Assembly: GCA_041675505.1 (NCBI GenBank)
Contig: JBAYTR010000003.1
Coordinates: 234,424-298,423, forward strand
Origin: JAGPCK01 sp041675505
GTDB taxonomy: Bacteria > Bacteroidota > Bacteroidia > UKL13-3
DNA: 64,000 nucleotides
Direction of reading: 5' to 3'
Shown: positions 36,285 through 47,700 of the stretch, piece by piece
How the letters are laid out: the number at the start of each line of letters is the position of its first letter
Numbering within the stretch: the first letter of the stretch is position 1
The notes under the pieces: generated by a model
Databases searched by the model: none
Seen by the model: the letters and a program-made list of their open reading frames with translations, nothing else
What the model was told of the DNA's origin: nothing
Program-made: the position numbers and the translations under genes

Positions 36285-37925
36285 ATGAATAAAAAATACA
36301 CCTTACTTTTTTTAGTCGCTTTATCCGCTCAGGTATTTGCACAACAACCTGAAGAACCGAAACAGGAAAGAGGGCAGTTCTCAGGAAACTTCCAAACCAA
36401 TGTACAGTTTTACGACCGCGATGATAAAATAGGTGCCAATACCACACAGTATCTTCGAGAGAAATCATCAGCTGATGCTTGGCTTTTTTTGAATTACAAG
36501 TATTCAGGATTTTCTTTTGCCTTGCGTTATGATTTGTTCAATAACTCACCACTGCTCAATCCTCAAACCGCTTATACCGACCAGGGAATTGGTTTTTGGC
36601 AGGTGAGCAAAGACATAGAAAAATTGAACATTACTGCCGGTTATTTTTACGATCAGTTTGGCAGCGGTATGGTGTTTCGTGCTTATGAAGACCGTAATAT
36701 CGGTATTGACTATGCCATTCGTGGTGCACGTGCTGTTTACAGTTTTACAGATAACTTTAAAGTGAAAGCATTTACCGGTCAGCTTAAAGGTTCACTTACC
36801 AACCGTTTTAATGTTTTCCCTGAAGTAGTAAAAGGTGTAAATGCAGAAAACTCCTGGCAAATTAATGACAATTTTGGTATTGATGCAGGTACATCCTTGG
36901 TTAACCGCACCATTGACCAGGCTACCATGAACAACATTGTGACCACCATTAACGGTTATCCGTTAACCGATAGGTTTTATCCTAAATACAACACTTATAC
37001 CTACAACGCCTACACCAACCTACGGTATAAAAATTTCAGTTTGTATTTAGAATATTGTGGCAAAACACCCGATAATATTGCACCCGCACCATTAGATACC
37101 AATCAGAATTATTTCTTACGCAGAGGCGATATTTATTATGCTACCTTGTCGTATTCTCAAAAAGGTTTAGGCATCAACGCACAGTACAAGCGCATTGATC
37201 ATTATGGTTTTCGTGTGGCACCTACGGAGCAATTGTTGAGTGGTGTATTGAACTATTTGCCTTCGCTCACCCGTCAAAATACTTACCGGTTACTTGCCCG
37301 TTACAATTCAGTTGTACAGGAGTTGGGTGAAGAAGCCATACAGGGCGATGTGGTATGGTCCCCAAATAAAAAAACAACTTTCACTGCCAACTATTCCAAA
37401 GTAACAAAGCTGGATACTGAGCCTTTGTTTCAGGAGATTTATTTTGATGCACAACATAAATTCACCAAATCATTTAAGGCAACCTTTGGTATACAATCCA
37501 TTCAATACAACCAAAGAATTTATGAGATTAAACCGGGCGCACCTACGGTGTATGCGCTTACTCCGTTCGGAGAGTTTACCTATAAGTTTAATACACGTAA
37601 ATCACTTCGTTTTGAGTGGCAATACATGGATACAAAACAAGATTTAGGTGGCTTTGTAAACGTGCTGGCTGAATTTAACATTGCTCCGCACTATTCCTTT
37701 GCTGCGGGAGATTTGGTGAACCACCAGCCGCATCGTTTTGCAGGTTCCAGTATACCCAAAGAAGTACTTCATTATCCAACAGTATTTGCTGCCTATACAC
37801 ACAAAACATCCCGCTTTACATTGGCCTACATTAAACAGCCGCAAGGTGTAAATTGCACAGGTGGTGTGTGCCGCGTGGAACCGGCTTTCAGCGGAGTTCG
37901 TTTTACATTAACCACCAGTTTTTAA
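36285..37925 (+). CDS. DUF6029-type outer-membrane beta-barrel protein
   Basis: A 546-residue protein from the ATG at 36285, which opens the signal MNKKYTLLFLVALSAQVFAQ. Alternating strands with aromatic residues run through the protein (FSFALRYDLFNNSPLLNPQ, FYDQFGSGMVFRAYEDRNIG), ending RFTLTTSF. The FGSGMVFRAYEDR block is typical of the DUF6029 family, a porin-like group of unknown function in Bacteroidota. It lies 35 nt after the PNGase F gene and 9 nt before the Omp28-like gene, so the three probably share a transcript. Confidence 0.8.
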   Translation: MNKKYTLLFLVALSAQVFAQQPEEPKQERGQFSGNFQTNVQFYDRDDKIGANTTQYLREKSSADAWLFLNYKYSGFSFALRYDLFNNSPLLNPQTAYTDQGIGFWQVSKDIEKLNITAGYFYDQFGSGMVFRAYEDRNIGIDYAIRGARAVYSFTDNFKVKAFTGQLKGSLTNRFNVFPEVVKGVNAENSWQINDNFGIDAGTSLVNRTIDQATMNNIVTTINGYPLTDRFYPKYNTYTYNAYTNLRYKNFSLYLEYCGKTPDNIAPAPLDTNQNYFLRRGDIYYATLSYSQKGLGINAQYKRIDHYGFRVAPTEQLLSGVLNYLPSLTRQNTYRLLARYNSVVQELGEEAIQGDVVWSPNKKTTFTANYSKVTKLDTEPLFQEIYFDAQHKFTKSFKATFGIQSIQYNQRIYEIKPGAPTVYALTPFGEFTYKFNTRKSLRFEWQYMDTKQDLGGFVNVLAEFNIAPHYSFAAGDLVNHQPHRFAGSSIPKEVLHYPTVFAAYTHKTSRFTLAYIKQPQGVNCTGGVCRVEPAFSGVRFTLTTSF

Positions 37926-37934
37926 TTCAAGGTT

Positions 37935-38837
37935 ATGATCAGAAAAATACATGCGTCTTTCGCACTACTTGCACTGGCATCTTTATTTATAGTTTCCTGT
38001 GAGGAGGAACCACCGGCTATCAATTTTGATGTGCCGGTTCCGTCAAAAGACACCTCGTATATGGATAATTCAGTGGTGGCCGGAGATCAACCCAAGAACG
38101 TACTCATTGAGGATTTTACAGGAGTGAATTGCCCCAACTGTCCGCGTGCACAAACCAAGGCAAAAGAAATCTACAACGCAAATCCCGGTCGTATAGTAGT
38201 TGTGGCCATTCATCCGGGTGAACCCTTGTTTAATGATTTGTGTACTCCGTTCAACTCACCTCCGCATGTAAGTAAGTACAATTTCAGAACCTCATACGGT
38301 AAGGATATTCTGTTGCTCAATGGCAATGCATTGGGTTTACCTGCCGGAGCCATTAACCGTAAAAAATTTGCCGGTGAAAATTCAGTGACTGTAATCAATT
38401 ACGCTAACTGGCCTACGTATGCAGGGCAGGAGTTGGCTGCGGGTAGTCCGGTAAAATTGGAGTTCAAAACAGTTTCATTTGATAGCGTTTCACGTAAACT
38501 GAAGGTGCGTGTAAAACTCACTTACTCTCAATTGGTAAGTGACACCAACCTGCTCACCATCGGATTAATGGAAGATAGCTTAATTGATGTGCAAAAAGAT
38601 GTGTTCACTTATATAGATGAGTATGAGCACGACCACGTGTTACGCAGATTAATTACTCCGTACACAGGAGAAGCGATTTCAGTTACTAAACCCGTAGGAA
38701 GAGTTTATGAGCGGGAGTATGAAGTGAAATTAGATAATGCATGGAACTTCCGTAAGATGGAAGTATATGCACTTATATCAAAAAACTCAGATGAGATTGA
38801 AGTTATTCAAACAGTAAAAGCAAAGATATGGCCATAA
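37935..38837 (+). CDS. Omp28-related lipoprotein with thioredoxin-like domain
   Basis: A 300-residue lipoprotein. Lipobox FIVSC after MIRKIHASFALLALASL. Residues 50-180 are thioredoxin-like (VLIEDFTGVNCPNCPRAQTK), with a CPNC active-site-like pair, and match the Omp28-related family first seen in Porphyromonas. LVVVAIHPG-type strands and LPAGAINRK follow. A C-terminal Ig-like part covers 185-300. CPNC is atypical for thioredoxins (CGPC), so a redox role is not certain. It overlaps the next gene by 10 nt, a sign of coupling. Confidence 0.82.
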   Translation: MIRKIHASFALLALASLFIVSCEEEPPAINFDVPVPSKDTSYMDNSVVAGDQPKNVLIEDFTGVNCPNCPRAQTKAKEIYNANPGRIVVVAIHPGEPLFNDLCTPFNSPPHVSKYNFRTSYGKDILLLNGNALGLPAGAINRKKFAGENSVTVINYANWPTYAGQELAAGSPVKLEFKTVSFDSVSRKLKVRVKLTYSQLVSDTNLLTIGLMEDSLIDVQKDVFTYIDEYEHDHVLRRLITPYTGEAISVTKPVGRVYEREYEVKLDNAWNFRKMEVYALISKNSDEIEVIQTVKAKIWP

Positions 38838-39433
38838 GTAAGAGTGTAGTTTTGTATGTGTCAGTTGCATTGGCAGCTTGCAACGGAGGAGTGGAAGTTG
38901 TACACAAAACTGTAGCTGAGCACAGGGCTGAGATTGATGCCAATTTCAAGGATGCGGAGAAATCGCCTTTACCTAAAGAAGCTATAGCCTCTTTTACAGG
39001 AGTAAAGTATTATGCTGAAGATGCCGCTTATAAAGTAAAAGCAAATTTTAAACGTTCAACAGGAGAATTACCTTTTGCTTTTCCGCATACCAACAGCAAA
39101 ACATATGTGTATGTGAAATACGGAGAGTTGTATTTTACTTTAGATAATCAACCCTGTACGTTGAGTGTTTACCAAAGTCCTGAGTTAAGTAAACAGGCCG
39201 GCTACGAAAAGTATCTTTTTATTCCTTTCACTGATTTGACTAACGGTACAGAAACATATGCAGGTGGGCGTTATCTCGAATTCAGCATACCCGATAAAGA
39301 AGAAGTAGAGTTGGATTTTAATTTTACCTACACACCTTATTGCGCGTATAATCCGGCTTTCAGTTGTCCTATTCCGCCTAAGGAAAATAACTTATCCGTT
39401 GCTGTTAAAGCGGGTGAGAAACTTTACCAATAA
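38828..39433 (+). CDS. DUF1684 family lipoprotein
   Basis: A 201-residue lipoprotein with signal MAISKSVVLYVSVALAAC. The DUF1684 signatures are in the second half: YVKYGELYFTLDNQPCTLSV, ETYAGGRYLEFSIP, and DFNFTYTPYCAYNPAFSCPI followed by PPKENNLSVAVKAGEKLY. Several conserved cysteines are present. Function of the family is unknown; it lacks an evident enzyme motif. It is the last gene of the PNGase F run and its ATG lies inside the end of the Omp28-like gene. Confidence 0.88.
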   Translation: MAISKSVVLYVSVALAACNGGVEVVHKTVAEHRAEIDANFKDAEKSPLPKEAIASFTGVKYYAEDAAYKVKANFKRSTGELPFAFPHTNSKTYVYVKYGELYFTLDNQPCTLSVYQSPELSKQAGYEKYLFIPFTDLTNGTETYAGGRYLEFSIPDKEEVELDFNFTYTPYCAYNPAFSCPIPPKENNLSVAVKAGEKLYQ

Positions 39434-39445
39434 TTTTTTCAGACG

Positions 39446-39799
39446 TTACTTCTTAAGGCAACAACCACCCAGTTTGGCTACTGCTTCGGGTTTAGCTTTC
39501 ACCTCATCGGCATCATAGCCTAAAGCGGCAATTGCCTGTTTTATTTTATCAGCAGATGTTTTTTTCGTGCTGTACACTACTTTAATGGTCATGGCTTTTT
39601 CATCCAACTCAATGTTTTTTATCCCTTTCTCATGGTACAGTTGGTTAACTAACAACTCACCACAGGTCTCGCATATTTTGCAGTGATCGCAATAGATGGT
39701 GGTTTTAATCACTATAGTTTCTGTTACCGGAGGGTGCGGGGTAAAGGCTAAAGTTAACAGCCACAGCAAAGGCAACAACATAAGAGTTTTAACTTTCAT
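39446..39799 (-). CDS. Secreted heavy-metal-associated (HMA) domain protein, Cys-rich
   Basis: A 117-residue protein with an N-terminal signal (MKVKTLMLLPLLWLLTLAFT). The HMA fold follows; its metal site is expanded from CxxC to four cysteines in YCDHCKICETCG (Cys37, 40, 43, 46). The end carries another pair in GGCCLKK. A periplasmic metal-binding role, probably copper or mercury, is likely from the family. It is transcribed 10 nt after the acyltransferase gene, an unusual partner. The start is the ATG at 39799. Confidence 0.85.
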   Translation of the reverse strand: MKVKTLMLLPLLWLLTLAFTPHPPVTETIVIKTTIYCDHCKICETCGELLVNQLYHEKGIKNIELDEKAMTIKVVYSTKKTSADKIKQAIAALGYDADEVKAKPEAVAKLGGCCLKK

Positions 39800-39809
39800 A
39801 TTTTTTAGA

Positions 39810-40652
39810 TTAGTTGAAAGTTATGCTCAACAAGGCATAACCAATTACTGCTACTAAAATACTGTACAAGGGCCATAAAAACAAGAACAGACCAAATCGT
39901 ATGGAGTCATGAAACGTGTAATCTTCCACTACACGTAGGGCTAAATAAGAGCACAATCGGTACAAAGGTTCAAAGTACCATTGCTGAGCTGGTGTTTTGC
40001 TTTTGGCCACTTCTGGAATGTCAATTAGGGATGCTATGTTATGGTAAAGAATAGTGTTGAAATCTTTTACAAAAGCAGCATCACTTTGCGTAAGGTTAAA
40101 GTGTTGAGCCGTGTAGCTCTTACCTGCTTTAATGTGCACGGTGTTTCCTGCTCCGTTAAAATGGGCATACGAAAGTCCGATGGGAATAACAGTCAACTCA
40201 TTTGCCGGACTATTGCTTTTCCATGCCCTGGCTGATATGCGTGGAGGGCCCTTTTTAAAAACGCGCAACTCATGGTCAGGGATACTGCGGCCTTCAGGAA
40301 AAATTAATACTGTTTTATTTTGTTCAAGCAACTGTGCACAAGTGTCGAAAGTGTTGTTGTTTTTACTCAAGTTCTCTTTCCCTTCAGTGATGCGGTATAT
40401 GGGGAGTATGTGAATAGCACTGAGCAAACGGGCAAAAAAGGCACGGTTAAAAACGTCTCCTCGGGCAAGCGAGTGAACAGGATATTTAAAATAGGCCTCT
40501 AATAAAACAGCATCCAGAAAAGAGTTGGGGTGATTAGGTAAAAGAAGAATCGGCTTGTTTGCCGGGACATGATCAAGTCCGGTCACCTTGATGTGACTAA
40601 AATATAAACGTGCCGTTACTCGAACACCAATTTTCAGCAGGCTGTACAACAT
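39810..40652 (-). CDS. PlsC-type lysophospholipid acyltransferase
   Basis: A 280-residue membrane-associated enzyme from the ATG at 40652; a TTG four codons upstream is also open. The catalytic block is LLLPNHPNSFLDAVLLEAYF (a relaxed HxxxxD: HPNSFLD), then DVFNRAFFARLLSAIHILPI and the acceptor-binding LIFPEGRSI. A C-terminal hydrophobic segment (FGLFLFLWPLYSILVAVIGY) anchors it. It should acylate a lysophospholipid or related glycerolipid; AGPAT activity specifically is not proven. The Omp/HMA gene follows in the same direction. Confidence 0.88.
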   Translation of the reverse strand: MLYSLLKIGVRVTARLYFSHIKVTGLDHVPANKPILLLPNHPNSFLDAVLLEAYFKYPVHSLARGDVFNRAFFARLLSAIHILPIYRITEGKENLSKNNNTFDTCAQLLEQNKTVLIFPEGRSIPDHELRVFKKGPPRISARAWKSNSPANELTVIPIGLSYAHFNGAGNTVHIKAGKSYTAQHFNLTQSDAAFVKDFNTILYHNIASLIDIPEVAKSKTPAQQWYFEPLYRLCSYLALRVVEDYTFHDSIRFGLFLFLWPLYSILVAVIGYALLSITFN

Positions 40653-40697
40653 GTGTGATTGCAATAGTACTTAAGTTCGTATTAAAAACAAGGCAGT

Positions 40698-41621
40698 TTA
40701 GTGAAGAGCCAATAGTGCAATGCATAAACCGTCAATAACACCGGCCATACGTTTGATGTCAAGCGTTTCCAAGGTGTCGGTTTTTTCGTGGTAGTTTTTG
40801 TTTCGAAAAAATGAGGTGTCGGTTATCATCAACGCACTGTAACCAAAGTGCCAGTAATTGAGGTGGTCCGATAAGTTAATACCTGGCATTGATGCAGGGG
40901 CTTTAAAGTTGACTGTTTTAATGGTACCCGCTCTTTTGAATTTTCTGCAAAATTTATTGGCAAACTTCCCGCTACCGAATTTACGTACCAGCGTAATGAA
41001 ATTACCCTTATTCCCATATATGAATTTTAGAAAACCCGCACCTGCGGGGTAACCCTGAGAGTTTTTTTCATCCCGGTAATAACCAATCATCTCTACTGAA
41101 ATCATTCCGTAAACAGTTGTATTATTCTTGTGTAACATCTCCGCATGTTGGTAGCTACCCATTTCTTTGTCCTCAAAGTACGGAGGCTCTTCAAGCGTGT
41201 AGGCTACCAGTTCAATACAATGCTTCAATGGTTGGTGGTACAACATACGCGACAATTCGAGCAAAGCAGTTACTCCGCTGGCATTGTCATCAGCTCCTTC
41301 CTGATCTCCGCACACATCATAATGCGCACCCACCACAATTGTTTTGGTATTTTGAACTCCAAAACGGGCAATGACATTTTTATATGTTTTTCCTTTAACC
41401 TGATATTCCTGAAAGAAAACTGTATCGGCATACTGCTTAAAGTGATTGTAAATGTATTGAGCCGTTTGGTTAAGCAAAGCAATATTTTCATGGTTGCGGT
41501 AGCCCGTGGTTTTAGTGAGGGTGATAAGGTGCTGTCTAATGGCAACAGTGTCTGTTGCCGGAGGTTTAGCTACTGCGAGTAGTGTAACCGCAAACAGGAG
41601 TGGGGTAATTAAAAAACGCAT
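40698..41621 (-). CDS. M28-family zinc aminopeptidase, exported
   Basis: A 307-residue protein. Signal peptide MRFLITPLLFAVTLLAVAKP. Zinc ligands are readable: VVGAHYDVCGDQEGADDNAS (His and Asp), TLEEPPYFEDKEMGS (Glu pair), and DHLNYWHFGYSALMITDT (His). It should act on peptides or amino-acyl ends outside the cytoplasm. It is divergent from the giant repeat gene at 41728, with 106 nt between starts. Confidence 0.92.
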   Translation of the reverse strand: MRFLITPLLFAVTLLAVAKPPATDTVAIRQHLITLTKTTGYRNHENIALLNQTAQYIYNHFKQYADTVFFQEYQVKGKTYKNVIARFGVQNTKTIVVGAHYDVCGDQEGADDNASGVTALLELSRMLYHQPLKHCIELVAYTLEEPPYFEDKEMGSYQHAEMLHKNNTTVYGMISVEMIGYYRDEKNSQGYPAGAGFLKFIYGNKGNFITLVRKFGSGKFANKFCRKFKRAGTIKTVNFKAPASMPGINLSDHLNYWHFGYSALMITDTSFFRNKNYHEKTDTLETLDIKRMAGVIDGLCIALLALH

Positions 41622-41678
41622 AGACGAAAATAGTAAATAATTGACTGGAGGAGAAAAGGATAAATTGTACGGATAACC

Positions 41679-41708
41679 TTGTTTTTAACTTCATAAAGTG
41701 TATTTTCG
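41679..41708 (+). promoter_or_regulatory. Candidate promoter of the 2014-residue repeat protein gene
   Basis: TTG at 41679-41681, 19 nt, then TATTTTCG at 41701-41708, one mismatch from TAnnTTTG. If used, the transcript starts after the upstream in-frame codon at 41698 and supports the ATG at 41728. Confidence 0.35.
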
Positions 41709-41727
41709 AGATAGATATTACATAATT

Positions 41728-44700
41728 ATGAAGCCATTTTTTCTGAGAATTTGTACACTTATTTTTATTTCAGTTTTACTACATACACCAAAGGTAGCTA
41801 AGGCCTCGCACATGGCGGGGGCTTATATGTACTACAGACAGTTTACAGCCGATTCGGTTAAGCTACATATGATTATTTTCAGGGACTGTACTGGAATTCC
41901 TGTTGATTCGACTGCTCCGATTAATGTTAGAACGATAGGAGTAACCCCTCAAAAATCAGCCAATATAACTATGAGGAGAACAAGTATTCAACAACTCAGT
42001 GCTACCTGTAATACTACAAAATCAATATGCGAAGGCGGTTCATTTCCTTATGGGGCTGAGGCACATCATTTTGAAGTGAGCGTTAATTTGCAGCAGTTAT
42101 TGGGAGGACTAAGTTCATCTTATTGTCGAATTAAGTTCTCCTATCAGATGTGGACTTTTAATGGCACTGTAACCAATATTACTCTTGGGCCTTTTTATAT
42201 TGAATCAGAATTTAATCGCTGTCTGATAACGAATAATCGTTCACCGGTTGCTCAAAATCTTACTTTCCCTGTTATATGCAATGGTGTTCCATTCCGATGG
42301 AACCCCGGCCTGTTAGATAGTGTAGATTATGATTCCATATCTTACCATTCTATTCCTGTTTATTCAGGTGAAACTACTACAAATGCTTACACGGGAAGTT
42401 ATACAGAAGACAGACCTTTGCAATTTATCGGATTCCCTAATAACGCTCTTCCATTTCCGGCAGGGTATAGTTTCGATCCTTCTGTCGGCCAATTATCATT
42501 TACTTCAAATGCTTTTCAAGTACCCGTATTTTCATTTGAGTACAGGGAATATAGAAACATAAATGGAACATACAGCCAAATCGGATATACTCGAATGGTA
42601 TTTCAGACTTATACAAATCAATGTCCTCCTAACAATGTCCCAACTTTAATCGGCTATCCGGTAAATAATGTTTTTCTGCACAATATCAATGCGGGTGTTA
42701 AAACTTGTGTCTCTTATGCAGCAAGGGACACTGCAACAAATGATACCACCTATTTTGAGTGGAGCAAAGCCTTAGGAGCAGGAGCAACTTTTGAAAATTA
42801 CAATACGTATTCGAGTAGTATGGTTAAGAATGATAGCGCCACTATTTGCTGGACTCCAGATATCATTCATGCCCGAAACTATCCCTATTATTTTGCATTG
42901 AAATATGCAGATAGGGCTTGCCCGGTAAATGCAATAAATATTCGTCCAATTGGTTTTCGGGTTACAGCAACCAATATTCCGAGAGTCTATACCAACAATG
43001 GTAACCGCAATTTCAGTTTCAGGCTTAATATTTCTTTAGCTTCATCACTCAATACACAATGGGTGGTTCCGCCAACCGGCAATGCAGTTTTTGATACTGC
43101 AGGAGCTACAACTTACAACAATACCAATCAGGTAGCCAGCCATACATTTTCAACACCGGGCAGGTATGTTATAAGAGTAAGGTACACATTCAATGGTACT
43201 ACATTTACCTATATGGATACAGTGAACGTGTGCAATTTTAAACTGGATATGGTAAAAGATACAGCTATATGCCAGGGTTCATCCATTACACTTCAACCCA
43301 CGCGCACAGGAGGAGTTGGCCCGTTCAGTTATAGTTGGAGCTCTTCTGTTACTGATACCAGTCAATCCATTACAAAATCACCATTGAGTAATACACGATA
43401 TCGTGTTACGGTAAAAGACAGCAGCAATTGTGCGCAAACAGATAGTATTTTGGTTCGGGTAAATTTTCTTCCAAATATAAGTTTAGGTGCTGATCGAACC
43501 ATATGCTTTAATGATTCTATTAAAGCACAATTTTCGTTTTTAAACACTACCTATTTGTGGAACGATAGTACTACTTCAGGGACCAAATATTTTTCGAATG
43601 CGGGCACCTATTGGGTAAGAGCAACTAACAAGTTTGGCTGTTCTAAAGCAGATACTGTTGTGTTTACTAAAACCACACAGCTTTTTTCATTTAATGCAGG
43701 TAGTGATAAAGATTTGTGTATACGGGATTCAGTTCAGATTGGAGCCAATGCAACAGGTACGGCAACTGTATCGTATGCATGGTCTCCTGCTACGGCTCTA
43801 TCAGCTGCAAACATCAGTATGCCTAAAGCCTCACCTGCTGTGACTACAAGTTATATTGTAACAGCAACAGACAGCAACAACTGTAAGATAAAAGATACTG
43901 TGCTAGTGACGGTGCGCCCTTATATTTCCATTAATCTGGGTGCTAACCGAAACTTTTGTTTTTATGATTCAGTTGTATTGGATGGTGGGGCGGGCGCTGC
44001 CAGTTACCTGTGGCAAAATAACAGCACGTCCAGGTATTATGTAGCCAATTCCAGTGGCACTTATTATGTCCGCAATATTCATCCTATCAGCAACTGTGTT
44101 TTTACAGATACAGTTATTTTAAACAAAACCGCTGCATTTACATTTAATGCGGGCCCCGATAGAAGCACCTGTGTAAGCGATACCGTTACTATTGGTGGAT
44201 TTGCCGTGGGGACAGGTACATTTACGTATGCCTGGACACCTGCTACTTCTTTGAGCAGTACAACCGTTGCACGACCAGTTGCCAACCCTGCAACTACTAT
44301 TACTTATGCAGCTACAGCTACAGACAATAACGGATGTTTCATTCGCGACTCGGTTAAAGTAACCGTAAGTGGTAACGCTTCACTCAACTTCGGACCCGAC
44401 AGGTATTTTTGTTTTTATGATTCAGTAAGGTTGGATGCCGGAGCGGGAGTGGGTTCTTATTTGTGGCAAAATAACTCTACCGGCAGGTATTTTACCGTTT
44501 ATAATACAGGCACTTATTGGTGTACTACTGTATCGGGTGGTTGTACACGTAAAGATACGGTTGTGTTAACGAAGAGTTCACCTTTTACAGTGGATGCAGG
44601 CAGCAATACTACTATTTGTGCCGGTGATAGTATTACTATTGGTAATCCGGCTTCAGGCAGCACAGGATGGTTTACTTACGCATGGACACCTACAACAGGT

Positions 44701-47700
44701 TTAAACAACAGTACCTTGGCACAGCCCAAAGCAGCGCCTGTTGTTACAACTAAATATTATACCAATGCAACAGATACCCATTCATGTTTGCGCAGAGACT
44801 CCATTACCATTTCAGTTATTCAGGGAACAGCGATTAATTTAGGTAGTGATAGGAATTTTTGTTTTTATGATTCGGTTCGTTTGGATGCAGGAGCAGGTGC
44901 AGCCAGTTATTTGTGGCAGAACAATTCAACAGGCAGGTACTTTACTGTAAACAACACCGGCCTATATTGGTGCGAAGTAAGCAATGGCACCTGTTTACGA
45001 AGAGACAGTATCTACCTCACCAAAACAAATCCGTTTTCCATTAACGCAGGGGCTGATAAAACTATCTGTCGAAAAGATTCAGTTACTATTGGAAATACTG
45101 CTATCGGAACCGGAACATTTACATATAGATGGTCACCAAAAGCAGGAGTTAGTGATACCACAGCCGCTATGCCAAAAGTATCTCCTACTGTTACTACAAA
45201 TTATATTCTTACTGTTACTGACTCATCCGGTTGTGTAAGGAAGGATTCTGTTATAGTCAATGTTTTTTCACCTACTGTTAATGCAGGTTTAGATACAGGT
45301 GTTTGCATTGGCGATACTGTTCGAATTGGCTTATCAGTGAGCGGCCGTTCACCGGTAACTTTGAGGTGGTTGCCCAATACGCGAATTACCGACAGCACTA
45401 TATTGCAGCCTCGGGTATTCCCGCTCACTTCAACAAACTACATTCTTACTGCCACGGATTCTGGTGGATGTGTGAACAGAGATACTGTATTGGTTAATGT
45501 GTATAATTTACCTCAGGTTAATGCCGGTACAGATGAAACCATATGTGAAAATGATACCACACAATTGTATGCCACAGTCAACTCTGCATTCAGTTACGCT
45601 ATTAATTGGACGCCAGCTACGGGATTAGTCAATGCAGGTACTCTAACTCCCTTGGCATTACCCACTACTACCATTAATTATGTTTTACGTATAACAGATA
45701 CAAAGGGATGTATAAGTAGGGATACGGTAAAAGTAAATGTGCGGCCTAAACCCGGATTGAACTTTGCTACTACAGCAACTGCCTGTACTGGTGACAGTAT
45801 AACTATCGGTGATACCGCTATATCAGGCAACCCTATTTATAGTTACCAATGGACACCTTCAGCAGGCTTGTACAATCCACTTGCGGCAAGAACAAGATTA
45901 AAAGTTACAGGAGCAGCTACGTATAAGTTAACTGCCGAAGATATTTTCGGATGTAAAAATAGTCGTAATGTAGCAGTATCATCCTTAGTTGTACCAACTG
46001 CAAATGCGGGTAATGATACCCTAATGTGTGCAGGCGTTTCTGTTAAAATTGGCAAATCAGCTACGGGTACAGGACTTACCTATTCGTGGAGTCCCACAAC
46101 GGGTCTAAGCAATTCTAACATACTTCAACCTACGGCAACACCTTTAGTCACCACATCCTATATTCTTACAGTTACTAATTCCATAGGTTGTAAAAAATCG
46201 GATACCATTGTGCTGAATACAAGAATTCGTCCAGTTGCAGAAGCAGGAACTAATAGAACTGCATGTGCCGGTGATACTATAAGACTGAATGGATCATACC
46301 AAATAAACGGAGCTATTGGCCCCTTCACCATTTCATGGTCTCCTTCGGCCTGGTTAAGTAGTACCAATGTTCTTACTCCTGTGGCAAGTTTAGGTAGTAC
46401 AGTAAAATACTATCTGAATGTATCTGATAGCATTGGTTGCAGTCATAAAGACTCTGTTACACTAACGCTTAAGGCAAAGCCAATACCTAATGCAGGTGCT
46501 GACAAGTACATCTGTCTTGCAGGTAATTCTGTTTTACTTCTCGGCTCGGGTGGCAGCAACTTTTATTGGTCATTCGTCTCTACTCCGTCTGTTATTATTG
46601 ACTCCACTAATTTCATTTCAGTTCAACCCCCGGCTTCAACGGCCTACTTACTTAAGGTGGCCAATCCGGCAGATGGTCGAACCTGTTTCTCGTACGATAC
46701 TGTAATAGTCCATGTCAATCACCTTACCCCCATTTCATTCACTAATGCTTCGTTTAACGTTTGTACGCAGTCGGGCTTTAACAATCTCAGTATAGCGGGA
46801 GCATCACCATCAGGTGGTTTCTGGTATACCAGTAATGCGGGCTATACCAATTGTTTCGATACAGTCAATAAAGTGTTTAACCCGGCTTGTTATGGTGGTG
46901 GTTCGCATTACATACAATATGTTTACCGTCAAGGATACTGCACAATCCAAGATTCTGTATTAGTTACGCTTTTTACACCAAGTAGTTTTACCGGAGGAGC
47001 TGATAAAGTGCTGTGTTATTATGATAAAAATATTCTTTTGCAATCAACTCCTGCAATAAGTGGCATTAACTGGTCAGTTTCTCCTGCTTGCGTTGGTTGC
47101 ATTACCACTGTTGGTAGTCAGTCATTTTTCCAGCCGATGAATGCCTCGCCCAATACTACCTATAAAATTAAAGGTACTTTTACCAATACCGGAGGTTGCA
47201 CTACTGCAGATTCGATGTTGTACACAGTAGGCCGAAATGTAATTGCTGATTTTACGGCTAACCCCTTGATTGGTTCAGCGCCTCTCAATGTAAATTTCAC
47301 CAATACATCTTCTATTCCTTTTGGATTATGGAACTGGAATTTTGGTGATGTATTTAATCCGGGTAGTAATACTTCAACCGCGCGTAACACAGCACATTGG
47401 TATACACAGCAGGGTACTTATTCTGTACAATTAATAGCTACAGATACCAGCAGAGGGGTAAGTTGTTCTGATACCACCACCAAACTGAATTACCTGAATA
47501 TCGGTCCGAATGGAACAGGTGTTTCTCTTAACGATAATTCTATCAGGATATATCCTAATCCGGCACAAACTGAATTTACTGTTGTACTTCCTGAGCCAGA
47601 TAGATATACTATTTCACTATTTGATGTCACCGGAAAAAAGGTAAACGAGATTACAGCCGATAAACAAAACGAAGTAGTGGTTAGACGAAATCAATTGGCT

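Noticed and set aside
43920..45268. CRISPR-like array
   Set aside because: The period is 450 nt, the units are in frame, and the differences fall in codon-compatible positions. These are protein repeats.
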